A stretch of 64,000 nucleotides of DNA from Ochotona curzoniae (lineage: Eukaryota; Chordata; Mammalia; Lagomorpha; Ochotonidae), in contig NW_024466599.1 in the NCBI RefSeq assembly GCF_017591425.1, forward strand, positions 76,116,501-76,180,500, written 5' to 3'. This document shows positions 1 through 11,079 of the stretch, one piece after another. Both the position numbers and the translations under genes were made by a program. How positions within the stretch are numbered: the first letter of the stretch is position 1; every line of letters starts with the position of its first letter. Under the pieces are notes generated by a model that did not search any database, had not been told where the DNA came from, and was given only the letters and a program-made list of their open reading frames with translations.

Positions 1-219
1 ACTACATCCATAAGCTTTCTTTAGGATCTTCTGTTCTGGAGAGGAAAGGGGGCGTCCTATGATGAGACAGCTGGAGCAGCATTAACTGAGGGGGTCGCAG
101 CCCACTTTACCAAGAGAGGGCTCTATGTGGAGGGAGGAGGCTGGCTGGGGTACAATGGTCTGAGCTCCACCCTTTACATGTCTACTCAGACTCCCTTGAT
201 AAATGCCCCAAACCTTTCT
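1..219. other. Unassigned flank before first SINE
   Basis: I recognise no repeat, RNA or exon here. It is ordinary mixed-composition DNA ending at the target-site duplication of the first SINE. Confidence 0.4.
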
Positions 220-229
220 GGTTGCTCTT

Positions 230-554
230 TTTTTTTTTTTTTTTAAGATTCATTTACTTTTGTTGGAAAAATCAGATACACAGAGAGGAAGACAGACAGA
301 GAGGAAGATCATCTTTCCATTGATTCACTGCCCAACAGCCAAAGCTGTGCTGATCCAAAGCCAGGAGCTTCTTCTGGGTCTCCCACATGGGTGCAGGGTC
401 CCAGGGCTTTGGGCTATCCTCCACTGCTTTCCCAGGCCACAAGCAGGGAGCTGGATGGGAAATGGGGCTGCCGGGATTAGAACTGATTCCTATATAGGAT
501 CTTGGCTCTTGAAGGAGAGGACTTTAGATGCTAGGCTACCACACTGGACCCTTT
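230..554 (-). mobile_element. C-SINE (lagomorph tRNA-derived SINE), minus strand
   Basis: The element begins with a poly-T run and AAGATTCATTTA, the reverse complement of the C-SINE 3' tail. It continues through the conserved body (CCAGGAGCTTC, GGTGCAGGGTCCC, CTGCTTTCCCAGGCC) to the 5' head at about 550. The direct repeat ggttgctctt lies at 220-229 and again at 555-564, which is the TSD expected from L1-driven retroposition. An open frame of 194 codons reads across it, but this is SINE sequence and not a gene. The copy is moderately diverged. Confidence 0.9.
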
Positions 555-564
555 GGTTGCTCTT

Positions 565-960
565 AAATGCTCACAGGAATCAGCTCTCCATCAGTCATCC
601 ATCAGTTAGCCTCCTGCTCAGGACCTGCCTGGCCTTGGCTTCCTCTTTCTATCTGCCTGGTGTCTTCTTTGGTGTGGGTGAGAGAGTGCCAGGATGGCTC
701 TCAGCCTGCTTGAGACTATGTGAGGGTCGGTGGGACTATGGCTTCAGCGCCTGCCTCGAGGCCCCTCTGGTCTTGGCACAGGCCTAAAGACCCCAGTGGT
801 CTTCATGCCTTTTTTGCTTTGCTGTCCCGTGAACCCATGCAGTTGGTAGGAGGCCAGATTCTTCCAGATATTTCCCTCCCCATCTACCTCTTCTGGTAAT
901 TTGGGTACTTTTCAGTAACTGGGTCACCTCCTCCCCCTGCCTACCTCCTCCCACACCCAT
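565..960. other. Unassigned sequence
   Basis: No recognisable repeat or exon. The sequence is moderately GC-rich with short CT-rich runs near 925-960. It lies between a SINE and the LTR-like block. Confidence 0.35.
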
Positions 961-973
961 CTTGTAATGATCT

Positions 974-1290
974 TGTAACAAACAACTCCAGCATGTGGGT
1001 GAGTTACATAAGTTGTGGTGGGGTACATAATGCTATTCCGACAATGCATGTGAAACTAATGTTAATGGACTAAGCTCATGACATGTAAGAAATGCTTAAC
1101 CCAATAGGAATATTGCTATTAACCCGAGGCTTGTTTTTCCTTACCCTGTCCTATATAAGCTTGTGCTTGGTTGCCAATAAACGGACATGTTCACCATAAC
1201 TGTCTTTGGTACTTCTCTACCAAGAACACCATCACCACACCACGTTACCTGGGTGGGTGGGCCGTGGCCCAGAGCCCCACACTTCTACTT
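974..1290 (+). mobile_element. Probable solo LTR of an endogenous retrovirus
   Basis: A TATA-like box (CCTATATAAGC, about 1150-1160) is followed about 20 bp later by a polyadenylation signal (CCAATAAACGG, about 1175). A GT-rich stretch and a short U5-like end come next. This order and spacing are typical of a retroviral LTR core promoter and R region. The likely 5' edge is the TGTAACAAAC at 974 and the 3' edge lies near ...CCCCACA at about 1290. I did not find a convincing TSD and no internal viral sequence adjoins it, so both edges are estimates. It could instead be a terminal fragment of a larger element. Confidence 0.45.
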
Positions 1291-1556
1291 CCTTCTGCCT
1301 CCATCAGTTCATTTCTTCACATGTTCATGTCTCAGCTGAGGTAATAGGTGTGTTGAGAAAACTTGGTGATACTCCAGGCCGTGTTGTTTTCTTAGTATAG
1401 TCCATCAGAGCATATAGTGTTTTTTTTGTGTGTGTTTTCAATTGCTGCATTTAAAAGAGTGTAATTGCATCCAGAAAATACTTGTAAAGTGTCTTCTACT
1501 CGTGTGTTCTTGGATCAGTTTGAGGGCTGAGAAACAACATTGAAAAACCCAACCCA

Positions 1557-1858
1557 AGGCCTGCCACTGTGGCTCAGTGGATTAATCTCCATTTGTGATG
1601 CTGGGATTTCATACTAGAGCTACGATTTAAATCGACATTTTTTCCTCTTCTCTTCAGGCTTCCTGGAAATGTGTCTGGGAAAGCAGCAGAGAATGGCCCA
1701 GGCCTTGATTCCTACCATCCATGAGGATTCAGATGGATTTCCGGCCTCCTGGCTTTGACCCAGGTTGCGCGGCCATTTGAGGAGCAAACAGGAGGGTGAA
1801 CATCTCTCTCTCTCTCTCACTCTTTCTGCCTTTAATTTGTGGAGGGAAAAAAACATGT
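1557..1858 (+). mobile_element. Old, diverged C-SINE, plus strand
   Basis: The head GGCCTGCCACTGTGGCTCAG is followed by the body GGGAAAGCAGCAGAGAATGGCCC, a CT-microsatellite and TTTCTGCC near the tail. The poly-A region has decayed. Divergence from the young consensus is high, so this is an early subfamily copy. Confidence 0.75.
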
Positions 1859-2104
1859 CAGGATGGGGAGGAGACAGATTTTAACCAATAAATGCATAAG
1901 CCATATGGTGTGATAATAAGAGTTATAGAGAAGAGGAGTTAAGATGGGGAGTTGCACAATGCAGGCAGTGGGAGTGTTGTGTTTGTAAAGCTCTGATCGA
2001 AGAAATACTTGCAGGGAGTAAAAGATGGACTAAAGCTCATGGAGCAGGCCCCAGAACATCAGGGATGAGAGAAGATGGGAAGCACCAGAATGTGTTTGTC
2101 TTTT

Positions 2105-2441
2105 TTTTAATTTTTTTTAAAGATTTATTATTATTATTTTCTTATTGTAAAGGCAGGTATACAGAGAGGAGAGACAGAGAGGAAGATCTTCCATCCGATG
2201 ATTCACCCACCCAAGTGAGCGCAACGGGCCGATGCGATGCCAATCCGAAGCCAGGAGCCTTTTCAGGGTCTCCTACTCGGGTGCAGAGTCCCAAAGCTTT
2301 GGGCCGTCCTCGACTGCTTTCCCGGGCCACAGGCAGGGAGCTGGAAGGGAAGCGGGGCTGCCGGGATAGAACCGGCGCCCATATGGGATCCCTGGCGTGC
2401 AAGGCGAGGACCTTAAGCACTGCACCACTGCGCCGGGCCCC
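2105..2441 (-). mobile_element. Young C-SINE, minus strand, with 14-bp TSD
   Basis: A full-length copy from the poly-T and AAAGATTTATTA tail complement to the complete head GCGCCGGGCCCC. The perfect direct repeat tgtgtttgtctttt occurs at 2091-2104 and 2442-2455. The body is close to the local consensus, so this is one of the younger insertions. Confidence 0.93.
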
Positions 2442-2455
2442 TGTGTTTGTCTTTT

Positions 2456-3590
2456 ATGAGCTGTGCTTAAGGAAGCATTTATCTTTGAAGTGCTCATTGC
2501 CTAGGTGTCTCAATCAATAAAAGCAAGGATTTCATCCACTGAGTTGCTGGTTTTGTAAATGTTTGTTAGGTAAGTGAGCGGACCTGTGTCCCATCACCTG
2601 TGCTGTACTCTATGGAAGGCACCAGGAGGCTTTCACTTAAAGGCTTTGTCAAATCTCCTTGATATTCCTCTCTCTTAGCCTAAGGAAAAGGGAAGCTTTC
2701 TCTGGGAAAGACTTGGCCTCCCTAGCAGTCATCAGAGGGACACAGACCCTGCTCTAAGACCATGTCCCCTGGGCCACCAAGTGACCTCTGCTGTAGGTCT
2801 CCTCCAACACTATGACCACACCCCCCTTACTCCCTACTCACTCCAACCTGCTTCTCCCCAAGGAATCCCCTCTGTGTGCTCAATGGACAGTGCTGAGTGC
2901 TGAGAGAGAACGGACAACGCCTGTTACCTGTGTGTTCATCTTAGAAAAGGATACAGGTTTCACTACCAAAGGCGTGACTTCAAACAAAATCTGAAAATAG
3001 CTTGCACAGACTTAGGCCCCCTCACCTACTAAAAGCAACTCTGGTTTAAAACCATTGTGTACTGAATGTGGCTTGGCATTGACAGAAAATGAAATGGCTG
3101 CGGATACCAGCAGGGTTTCATAGCAGTAGTGTTCACATTTAGCCATCCTGTAGACAAACACTGAGTTTTCATTTATCTTCTAAGCTAGCGTCAGTGAAAA
3201 ACTTGCTAAGGGAGGAGCAGGTTGTGCCTTGCTTTCTGGCATCACCTTCTACCCAGCTGCTCAAGTGAGGAGGTTGGCCGTCAGAGCACATTCAATCCCC
3301 TTTGAGCCCTAACATCCAGTTAAACCCTTTACATGGTTTAGTTACATCATTGGGTGATAATTGCATCTCCTTACCTCCAATTTCTTCCCAGTTCCATGTA
3401 TCCTCCATGGTTACTATCTGATTTCCTTAAAGAGGATAATAAAATGATAATACACATATAATGACACAAGACAGTATGGTTATGTCTCTCTCTGTGCATG
3501 GACATGCCTACATATCATATAGACATATGTATGTATACATTTGACAATCCGCTCTCCCCTCTTGAAGACATTCTTTGACTTTTTGTAATG
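2456..3590. other. Unassigned sequence, no gene seen
   Basis: This 1.1-kb stretch has no recognisable SINE, L1, ERV or exon. Short frames are present but have no family resemblance. It may be single-copy DNA or contain ancient repeats I cannot see by eye. Confidence 0.35.
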
Positions 3591-3695
3591 GTACTTCAGA
3601 GAATTCATGGAAAAATAGGGTTGAAGTAAGTTTACTTTGGTGCAAAAAAAAGATTTGAAAAGGAGTTGAAATCCATGCATAGTTTTTCTTCCTTT
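3590..3695. repeat. Fragment of a dispersed ancient repeat (copy A)
   Basis: The motifs GAATTCATGGAAAAA, TTTGGTGCAAAAA and TGAAATCCATGCATAGTTTTT occur in this order. Related pieces occur near 24,990, 31,240 and 54,195. The pattern resembles an old mammalian interspersed element, but I cannot name the family with confidence. Confidence 0.5.
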
Positions 3696-3721
3696 CCTTT
3701 TAAAAAAAGATTTATTTATTT

Positions 3722-4045
3722 TTGTGGCGCAAGTGGTTAAAGGTCCTCGCCTTGCACGCCCGGGATCCCATATGGGCGCCGGTTCTAATCCCGGCAGCCC
3801 CGCTTCCCTTCCAGCTCCCTGCCTGTGGCCCGGGAAAGCAGTCGAGGACGGCCCAAAGCTTTGGGAACCTGCACCTGCGTGGGAGACCCGGAAGAGGCTC
3901 CCAGCTTCGGATTGGCATAGTATTGGCCCGTTGCGCTCACTTGGGGAGTGAGTCATCGGACGGAAGATCTTCCTCTCTGTCTCTACTCTCTGTATATCCG
4001 CCTTTCCAATGAAAAAATAATAAAAATAAATCTTTAAAAAAAAAA
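3722..4045 (+). mobile_element. Young C-SINE, plus strand, inserted into another SINE's tail
   Basis: The copy starts at TGTGGCGCAAGTGG, so it lacks the first dozen bases of the head. It then runs through CATATGGGCGCCGG and GAGGACGGCCCAAAG to AATAAATCTTTAAAAAA. It is flanked by aaaaaaagatttattt at 3702-3717 and 4039-4054. That repeat is itself the tail complement of the minus-strand SINE to the right, so this element inserted into the tail of that SINE. Confidence 0.92.
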
Positions 4046-4727
<682 letters not shown>

Positions 4728-4733
4728 TTTTTA

Positions 4734-4778
4734 CAGTAAAGAGACAATGAGAGAAAGGGAAGGAGGGTGGGATGGAGA

Positions 4779-4832
<54 letters not shown>

Positions 4833-4965
4833 GACAGAGACTCTTCTATCCACTAGTTCACCCTTAAAATGTGTTTGTCATCTGGGATGCTAGGGTCTGA
4901 GACCTCAACCCAGGTCTACCTGGTTGGCAAAAATCCAACCAACTGAGCCACCACTTGCTGCCTCC
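4734..4965 (-). mobile_element. Old C-SINE relic, minus strand, with (GA)n expansion
   Basis: The relic contains ATCCACTAGTTCACCC, GACCTCAACCCAGG and the degraded head AGCCACCACTTGCTGCC. A (GA)n run at about 4782-4828 has expanded the purine-rich 3' part. It is heavily diverged. Confidence 0.6.
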
Positions 4966-4984
4966 TCATGTGTGTGTGTTAACA

Positions 4985-5650
4985 GGAAATGGTTTGGGGT
5001 GAACCCGGGACTTGAACCCAGTACTGTGAAATGGGCTGTAGCCTTCCCTGGCACTTCTTAATAACAGTGGCAAACATTTTAAAATCCCCTCATAAGTTTG
5101 GAATAAAAAATCAGTTTTAAAATGCATTTAAACTTTTCATCTGCTAGTTCAAAACTCACATTCCAGTATTCTGGCAGTTTGTCATAAATTCAATTTGTTT
5201 TTCACATTGGAGATGTAATTGTATTAGGTAGCCCTTTAATGAACCAATGGATTTCACTGCTTATTGTTTTATTGTCATGACCGTAGTCCCCCAAAATAGT
5301 TTCCACCACAACAAAGTCACTGAGATGCTGTGGGATGGGTGACGTTCCCAAATGCAGCACAGAATATTCGGCTTATTGCTGAGAAAATGTAACGTGACGG
5401 TTTTATCATCGGCTCCTGGAGCATTTCTAATGATGACATCATATCTCATTGATATTCTATTTCCAGCAGTTACTGCAGCTAAGAAGGATGCCATGAAAAT
5501 TAAAGTGGGACAGCTATTAAGTGAGAGGGGTTCAGTCTGATGTCAAGTGTGAGCAGTTCTACTACTAAATAATTTTTCGGGATGTTTAAGAAGAATGACA
5601 TTAAAGTCTACATTTGCCTTCAATCTATACATATTATTATTCAAATAGCC
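4985..5650. other. Unassigned sequence with CRE/AP-1-like palindromes
   Basis: A short tRNA-SINE-like scrap (GAACCCGGGACTTGAACCC, about 5001-5020) is followed by AT-rich DNA. Between 5340 and 5442 there are GTGACGTTCC, AACGTGACGG and the perfect palindrome ATGATGACATCAT. These resemble CREB/ATF or AP-1 half sites. No TATA box, CpG island or exon accompanies them, so a regulatory role is only a possibility. Confidence 0.3.
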
Positions 5651-6249
5651 ACAGCTAATTTTTTTTACATTTTATTTTTGATAATGCTTACATAGTTGAT
5701 TAATGTGGGAGGAGTCAAGGATTAGGAGAAAATGGGTGAGACAAGGATTTCTGCATTTTCTTTTTGCTCTTCCTGTATCTGGGGAAAGAGGAGAGAGAAA
5801 GGGGAAAGCCACACCCAGCCTCCCAACTGCCCCAGCACGCAGGGATGGGAACAACCAGCGGATGTCACCCCAGGGTTCCCGATGCAGAGCATATTCTGAG
5901 GGTTCTGTTCAAGTGGTTTCAATAGTTTTGACCTGCTGTTGATCTTGCAGATCCAAGGATGAGGAAATCCTTCCAAGGTCCATTGGCTGACATGGTCCAC
6001 CTGAGAATCCCCATTTGCCCAGAAATTTGCTGTCAAGCTTCGCTGGGGTAGTTAACTAATTTGTTCTGCCCTCCTTCCTCTGTTATGGTACCCGATGTCC
6101 TCTGCAGGCTCCAGTGAACTACCAAATCCTCCATGTGCATCTGGGAGTATGTTGTCTACTGTACTGTTTTCAGCAACTGAGGAGTCTCAGGCCTGGCACA
6201 TATACTCTGGTGTCAGATCACAGGTCCTGCCACTCTTCCCATCACGGTT
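5650..6249. other. Unassigned sequence leading into the minisatellite
   Basis: The first part (TTTTTTTTACATTTTATTTT, from about 5658) looks like the reverse complement of an L1-type 3' end. The remainder has no clear identity. If it is L1, the minisatellite that follows could be part of that element's 3' untranslated region. Confidence 0.3.
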
Positions 6250-7930
6250 GGAGTTCCGAGTCTGACAGTTCAGCCAGGGGGACCCCTCAAAGAAATCTAG
6301 TCAAGATGGTCCTGATCTGACTCCCAAGTGTGCTTGCCAGCATGGGGTCTGGCTTATTCTGTCACCCACATCAGCCCACACACACAGTGACAATTGCAAT
6401 TGCGAGGTCAGAACTGTCTCAAGCCTCATCTCTTACACAAACCAATGGATGCTGTGCCCTAGCCCAATCTTGCCCACTGCACACTCAGTCCTTGTGTATA
6501 CCATTGAGAGCTGCTCAGTCAGAGCGACCTTCAATAACCCTCATTAGGCTATCCCCAAGCCCTGGTTTCTATGCATGCCAACATGTGCAGTGGACTGGTC
6601 TGGTCATTCTGGTCATTTCTACATCCCATTCAGTTCATGTACACATCATTGTGTGTTGGAGCCTAAGTCAACCCAACTGACTCCACCATCCAGCCCTCAC
6701 TAATGCTAGTGGATGCCACCACCTATCTAGCCAGTCCCATTGACCCCCCCAGTCTTTGTTTTCATGCTCACCAGTGTGAGCTACAGCCCAACAGAGATGT
6801 GCCCACAGTTTCCCTACTGGAACCAGTCCAGATCTTGCACTCTCCAGGTGTTTCTGCAGTTTAACTTGACAGAACTTTCCCCCAGTTCCAGCACTTGCCA
6901 GTTGATGCTGTGGCAAAGCCCAACTAGCCTGCCCTTACTCTGCCTCATTCCTGCACCAGTGGATACAATCAGTTAGCCCAGCCTGGCTTTCCTCCCAACC
7001 CAGTTCACATGCAGGCCAACAGGAGTTACAGCAATGCCTAGCCTGCTCTGCCCCCAGTCCCAGCTCTCAAGCTCACCAAAGGGAGTAGTGACCCAGCAGG
7101 GAAGTCCTAAAGCACCCCTACCAGGCTCACAATCCCCCACCCCTGGGTCTTGCATGTACTGGTGTGTGCTGTGGCTCAGTCTTGTATGGGTTATCTCACC
7201 TTGGCATATGCCGGTGGGTGCTGTAGACTGGCCTAGCCATCCCCTAGCTCCAGCTCATGCTGGTGGGTGCTGCAGCCTAGCCCAGCCCAACCAGCCCCCA
7301 GTTCCGGCCCTAATGTCAACTGCATGGTGCTGTAGCCCAATGCGAACTGTCCTGCACCTCATTCTGGCTCTCAGATCTGCCAGTGGGTGTTGTGAATTGG
7401 CCCAGCCTGGCCCCAGACCTGACCCACACATATGCCAGAAGGTACTGTAACCTGGCCTGGTCTGGACTGCTCATTGCCTTGGTTCTTGCCTAGATCTGCA
7501 AGGGACTGCATCCTGACAAAGGAGTTCCTCAAACTCCTCTTTCAGGTCTTTTCCCAGTGGCAGTTTTCTCACACACAAGATGGATCATTGGCCCAGATTC
7601 ACGTAATCCACCTCCTGCTGTGGCACAGGAACTGTGGCCTTGCCCAGCTGGCCCACACCCATTCCAATTCCTACAGCCAAGCCACACCTGGTTCATGCCC
7701 TGACACAGCTCTCACGTGGCTCAGCAGAGCTAAGACCTAGCTCAGTTTGCTCTATACCCACCCTGGCTCTCACAAGCACCAGTGGGTGCTGGAGTCTAGC
7801 CCAACCTGGCACACTAAACCCACTCCACACCCATGGTGAGGTATACTGCAGCTGTGTTCATACAAGATCGCCTCTCGTATTCTGGCTCTTGTGCCCACCA
7901 GTGAGAAACTACAACCCAGAACAGTTCATT
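6250..7930. repeat. Degenerate ~60-bp minisatellite, about 28 units
   Basis: A GC-rich unit of the form CAGTGGGTGCTGTAGCCYAGCC followed by a CCCAGYTCTGGCTC-like segment recurs. Anchors lie near 6585, 6650, 6709, 6772, 6845, 6899, 6959, 7020, 7079, 7160, 7213, 7262, 7322, 7382, 7437, 7501, 7782, 7838 and 7900. Spacings are mostly 53-65 bp, close to 60. The units differ substantially from one another, so the array is old. Because 60 is divisible by 3, several frames stay open (for example 7034-7450), but their Cys/Pro/Leu-rich translations are not a recognisable protein. Confidence 0.75.
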
Positions 7931-8004
7931 TTCATTATTCTTAGTATTGTGATCTAGAATGCTACATCAAACACCATTTTTTGTTGTTATTGTTTTATTA
8001 ATTT

Positions 8005-8275
8005 ATTTTAAACAATCACATTTGTAGTTGCACCAAAAATAATTAAATACTTAGGAATAATTCTGACCAAGGATATAGGGATTTTGACAGCATGAACTCT
8101 AAAACATTGATGACAATAATCAGGGCAGTTACAAACAAATGGAAAGAAACCCCAGGTTGATATAGTAGGACACATTGTTAAAATGTACAGTAATTAAAAG
8201 AAACATTTTATGTAATCTAATGAAATCTCATCATCATTTATGAGAAACAGACAAAATATTTTAAAATTCATGTGA
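8005..8275 (+). mobile_element. L1 ORF2 fragment (reverse transcriptase C-terminal side), plus strand
   Basis: The run ATACTTAGGAATAATTCTGACC, CATTGATGACAATAATC, AATGGAAAGAAACCCC and CATTGTTAAAATGTA matches L1 ORF2 just past the RT core (the Y-L-G-I-x-L-T-K-D and N-K-W-K region). The frame is broken by indels and stops. It follows the minisatellite directly. Confidence 0.7.
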
Positions 8276-8289
8276 AACCTCCTAAATCT

Positions 8290-9335
8290 CCAAATTTATT
8301 TACCTATTCCTTCTGTCCCTAATTCCTGGAAGGATGAGTATTCTTCTTTAAAACTTAGCAGTTTATAGTATTCAAGCAAGATTTTATAGAACTTCGTGCA
8401 TTCTAGGGCAACCACAACAATCTTGGAACTCTATCAAGCCATATCTTAACAATTGAAGAGTAGAACAGACTTAGGTGGGTGAGCAGAGATTCCCAATAAC
8501 TTACAAGTGAGGAATAAGTCAACCCTACATTTCTACCTGGTGAGGTCTAGGGAAAGCCAAATCATGAGCTCTGACCAGTAAGGTACAGGCTGAGTAACTA
8601 TAGGCCAGCTGACTTCTTCCTGTCCCAAACTTTCTATGTTCGACTCTCTCTGTGTATCTAAGCTAACTTGGGGGCTCTTGAGTGACCCTGATGGTCAGTG
8701 CAAGAGAGGACGGGGAGCCAGAGCTGGAACTAAGTAAGGATCAGAGAAAGCTCCTCTCCAGAAAGAAATTTACTATTGTTTGATTTCTCAGGTCCACCCG
8801 GGGCTCCTGGCTATTGTTCCAATATCACCGGTCCCTATGAGGAAGGTTCTGGGCTGTTTCAATCCCATGTGGGAAATCTGAGAGGAACTGACTGACCTCA
8901 GAGTTCTCAGCCTACGAGGGCACTCAAATTCCCTGTGATCGCCTTGGCAGTTGGGATATGGTCCTTGATTCCCATACTGACAATCCTTGATGAGGTACCC
9001 ACTGCTTTTGTGGCAGAGGCACGTGGGAGGCCTCTGGGGGGTCTAGGATACAGACCTCCTCTTATCCTCCTGCTCCTCCTTGGGATGCCCTCCTGCTTTG
9101 TGCCTATGACCTCCTGTTAGGAGGCTGTCAGGGTTATACTTGGATCCCACTGAAAGTCTCTGTAGTTTTGCTGATGTCTAATGCAGTTAAGAATCTGCTA
9201 TCTGTAAGTCACCTGTTGCAATTTTAATAGATTATACTTAAAACGTTCCTCACACATTCTAAGAAGCTAGAAGATTTCTCTGCCCTCCCGACCTGTTGTG
9301 GAACAAAAAGGATATTAAAGGCCTATTAGAATCAA
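8290..9335. other. Unassigned sequence
   Basis: No coding gene is recognised. Part of it (about 8470-9120) has the GC-rich, promoter-like texture of an L1 5' untranslated region or an LTR, but I cannot prove either. Confidence 0.3.
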
Positions 9336-9341
9336 ACACCC

Positions 9342-9650
9342 CCTTTTTTTTTTAAAAAAAAAAAAAGAGTTATTTATTTATTGGAGAGTCAGATATACAG
9401 AGAGGAGGAGAGACAGAGAGGAAACGGCCGATGCTATGCTGATCCGAAGCCAGGATCCAGAAACTTCTTCCAGGTATCCCACATGGGTGCAGGGTCCCAA
9501 AACTTTGGGCCACCCTCAACTGCTTTCCCAGGCCACAGGCAGGGAGCTGGATGGGAAGTAGAGCTGCTGGGATTAGAACTGGCACCCATATGGCATCCCG
9601 GCTTGTTCAAGGCAAGGACTTTAGCTGCTAGGCTACACTGCCGGGCCCCA
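9342..9650 (-). mobile_element. C-SINE, minus strand, with internal deletion
   Basis: Poly-T/poly-A junk leads into TTATTTATTTATTGGAGAG, then the body and head ending CTGCCGGGCCCC. About 40 bp are missing between GACAGAGAGGAA and ACGGCCGATGC. The lost part is the segment containing GATCTTCCGTCC in other copies. Confidence 0.88.
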
Positions 9651-10080
9651 AGAGGACAGATTGGCTCCTATGAGATCCTGGCCAAGTTTTCTTCTTCAAT
9701 TGATCAATTCTTGGGCTGTTGTATGTAATACAGTGTCTGTTTAAAGACACTGTGTGTAAGGCTTTTTCGAGTAGCACTGAGCTCTTGGCCGACAGCACTT
9801 TGAATCATGTTGAATGAGGCTCATCTAAGGTAATGTGTTTTGTGGATAAGGTATTCACACCTATCCTGAGTTTAGGGGCAGTAGACAGCATTTTGACACT
9901 GTGCTTGGAGGGCATGGTAAAAGTGAATTCATCCACAAAAAACATAAAGGAAAGGGAAATATGGCATTAAATATAAAACCACATAACCAGGAGGACAGTC
10001 CGTCCCTCGCTGTCCTCAGCTGGGAAGGTGTGTGTCACCCACTTCTTTGTTCATGTCCCTAAACGACTTGCAGATGCATC
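9650..10080. other. Unassigned sequence
   Basis: No repeat or exon is recognised in this 430-bp stretch between the SINE and the tRNA-like pseudogene. Confidence 0.35.
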
Positions 10081-10082
10081 AT

Positions 10083-10132
10083 GGGGTGGGGCTATAGCTC
10101 CATGGTAGAGCATCTGACTGTAGATTTGAGGG
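10083..10132 (+). pseudogene. Truncated tRNA-Cys-like pseudogene
   Basis: The sequence GGGGCTATAGCTCCATGGTAGAGCATCTGACT matches the 5' arm, D-loop (A box) and anticodon stem of tRNA-Cys. The anticodon position reads GTA instead of the expected GCA. The homology ends after GATTTGAGGGG, so the T arm (B box) and the 3' acceptor are missing. It cannot fold into a complete tRNA and is most likely a retroposed or decayed copy. Confidence 0.55.
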
Positions 10133-10164
10133 GATTTATAACTACTTTTTTAGGTTACACTTTA

Positions 10165-10470
10165 GTAATTAGGTGAGCAATGAATATATCAACAGTGTTG
10201 CTCCTGAACCGACAGTTACTGAGGACAAGCATCGGAAACAGTTTCCAGGTTCTAGTCCCTGCCCTACCCCCAGTTCCAGCTTCCTGCTAATATTTCCCAG
10301 GTGGTGGTTCCAGTGCTTGGCTTCCTGGCATCCAGTTAACCAGAGACATGGCTTGAACTTCTGGCTCCAAGTTGCTGCCTCATCCAGTCCCATCTGGAGA
10401 CTGAACAAACTGATGAAACATACATACGCTCTCTCTCTCTGCCATTCATTGAATGATGGAAAAACCTTAG
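10165..10470 (+). mobile_element. Very old SINE-like sequence, plus strand
   Basis: A diverged series of C-SINE-like landmarks is visible: TTCTAGTCCCTGCC, CCAGTTCCAGCTTCCTGCT, GGCTTCCTGGCATCC, TCTGGAGACTGAAC and CTCTCTCTCTCTGCC. The order agrees with a plus-strand copy, but the divergence is large. Confidence 0.45.
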
Positions 10471-11079
10471 ATCAGTTGTAAGTTGTTTGGACTTAGATGA
10501 AATTAATGATATACACCAAAGGGATAGTTCTTTCAATGAGACCCGAGTGTCACTGGAAAACGAGGAAGTTGGAAGCCTTGGTTTAGGCTCGTCTATAGAA
10601 CCAGCCTTGCATCTCTGGAATAAAGATGATTTGGTCATAATGCGGAAACTCCACCTGAATTTACGTACCACTGATTCTATTTACTGACATTATGTTGAGA
10701 ATTGCTGCTTTCATATTAGTAAAGGTTCATGGTATTTTGCTTTAGTTTTTGTTTTTCTTTGTGTCTTTTGGGTATCAGGGTAACATTAACCTCATAAAAT
10801 GAGTTTTAAAGGAGTTCCTTCTGTTTTCCAGTAGCGGTGATGTTAATTCTTTTCAAAGCATATGTATTAATGCTAAAACATGACCTATGACTGAAGACTC
10901 CATTTTCAGAAATTTTTAAATCAAAAGTTCAGTTGTTTCAGTTTAGTGCTATTCATGTCATCTCTTCCACATTGAGTGAGTTGTGATATTTTGCATTTTT
11001 TTTGGTGTGGAATTTGGTTCATTTAGCATGAGTCTCCAAAGTGGTGAGTTCTCCATAGTGCTCTGTAGTGATCTTACCA

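Noticed and set aside
203..787. 194-codon plus-strand open frame
   Set aside because: More than half of it is a minus-strand C-SINE read in a chance-open frame, with a poly-T start encoding Phe. It has no recognisable domain.
6330..7740. Consecutive plus-strand frames as a Cys/Pro-rich repeat protein
   Set aside because: The frames stay open only because the minisatellite period is close to 60 bp. Units differ by indels that change frame, and the frames do not join into one.
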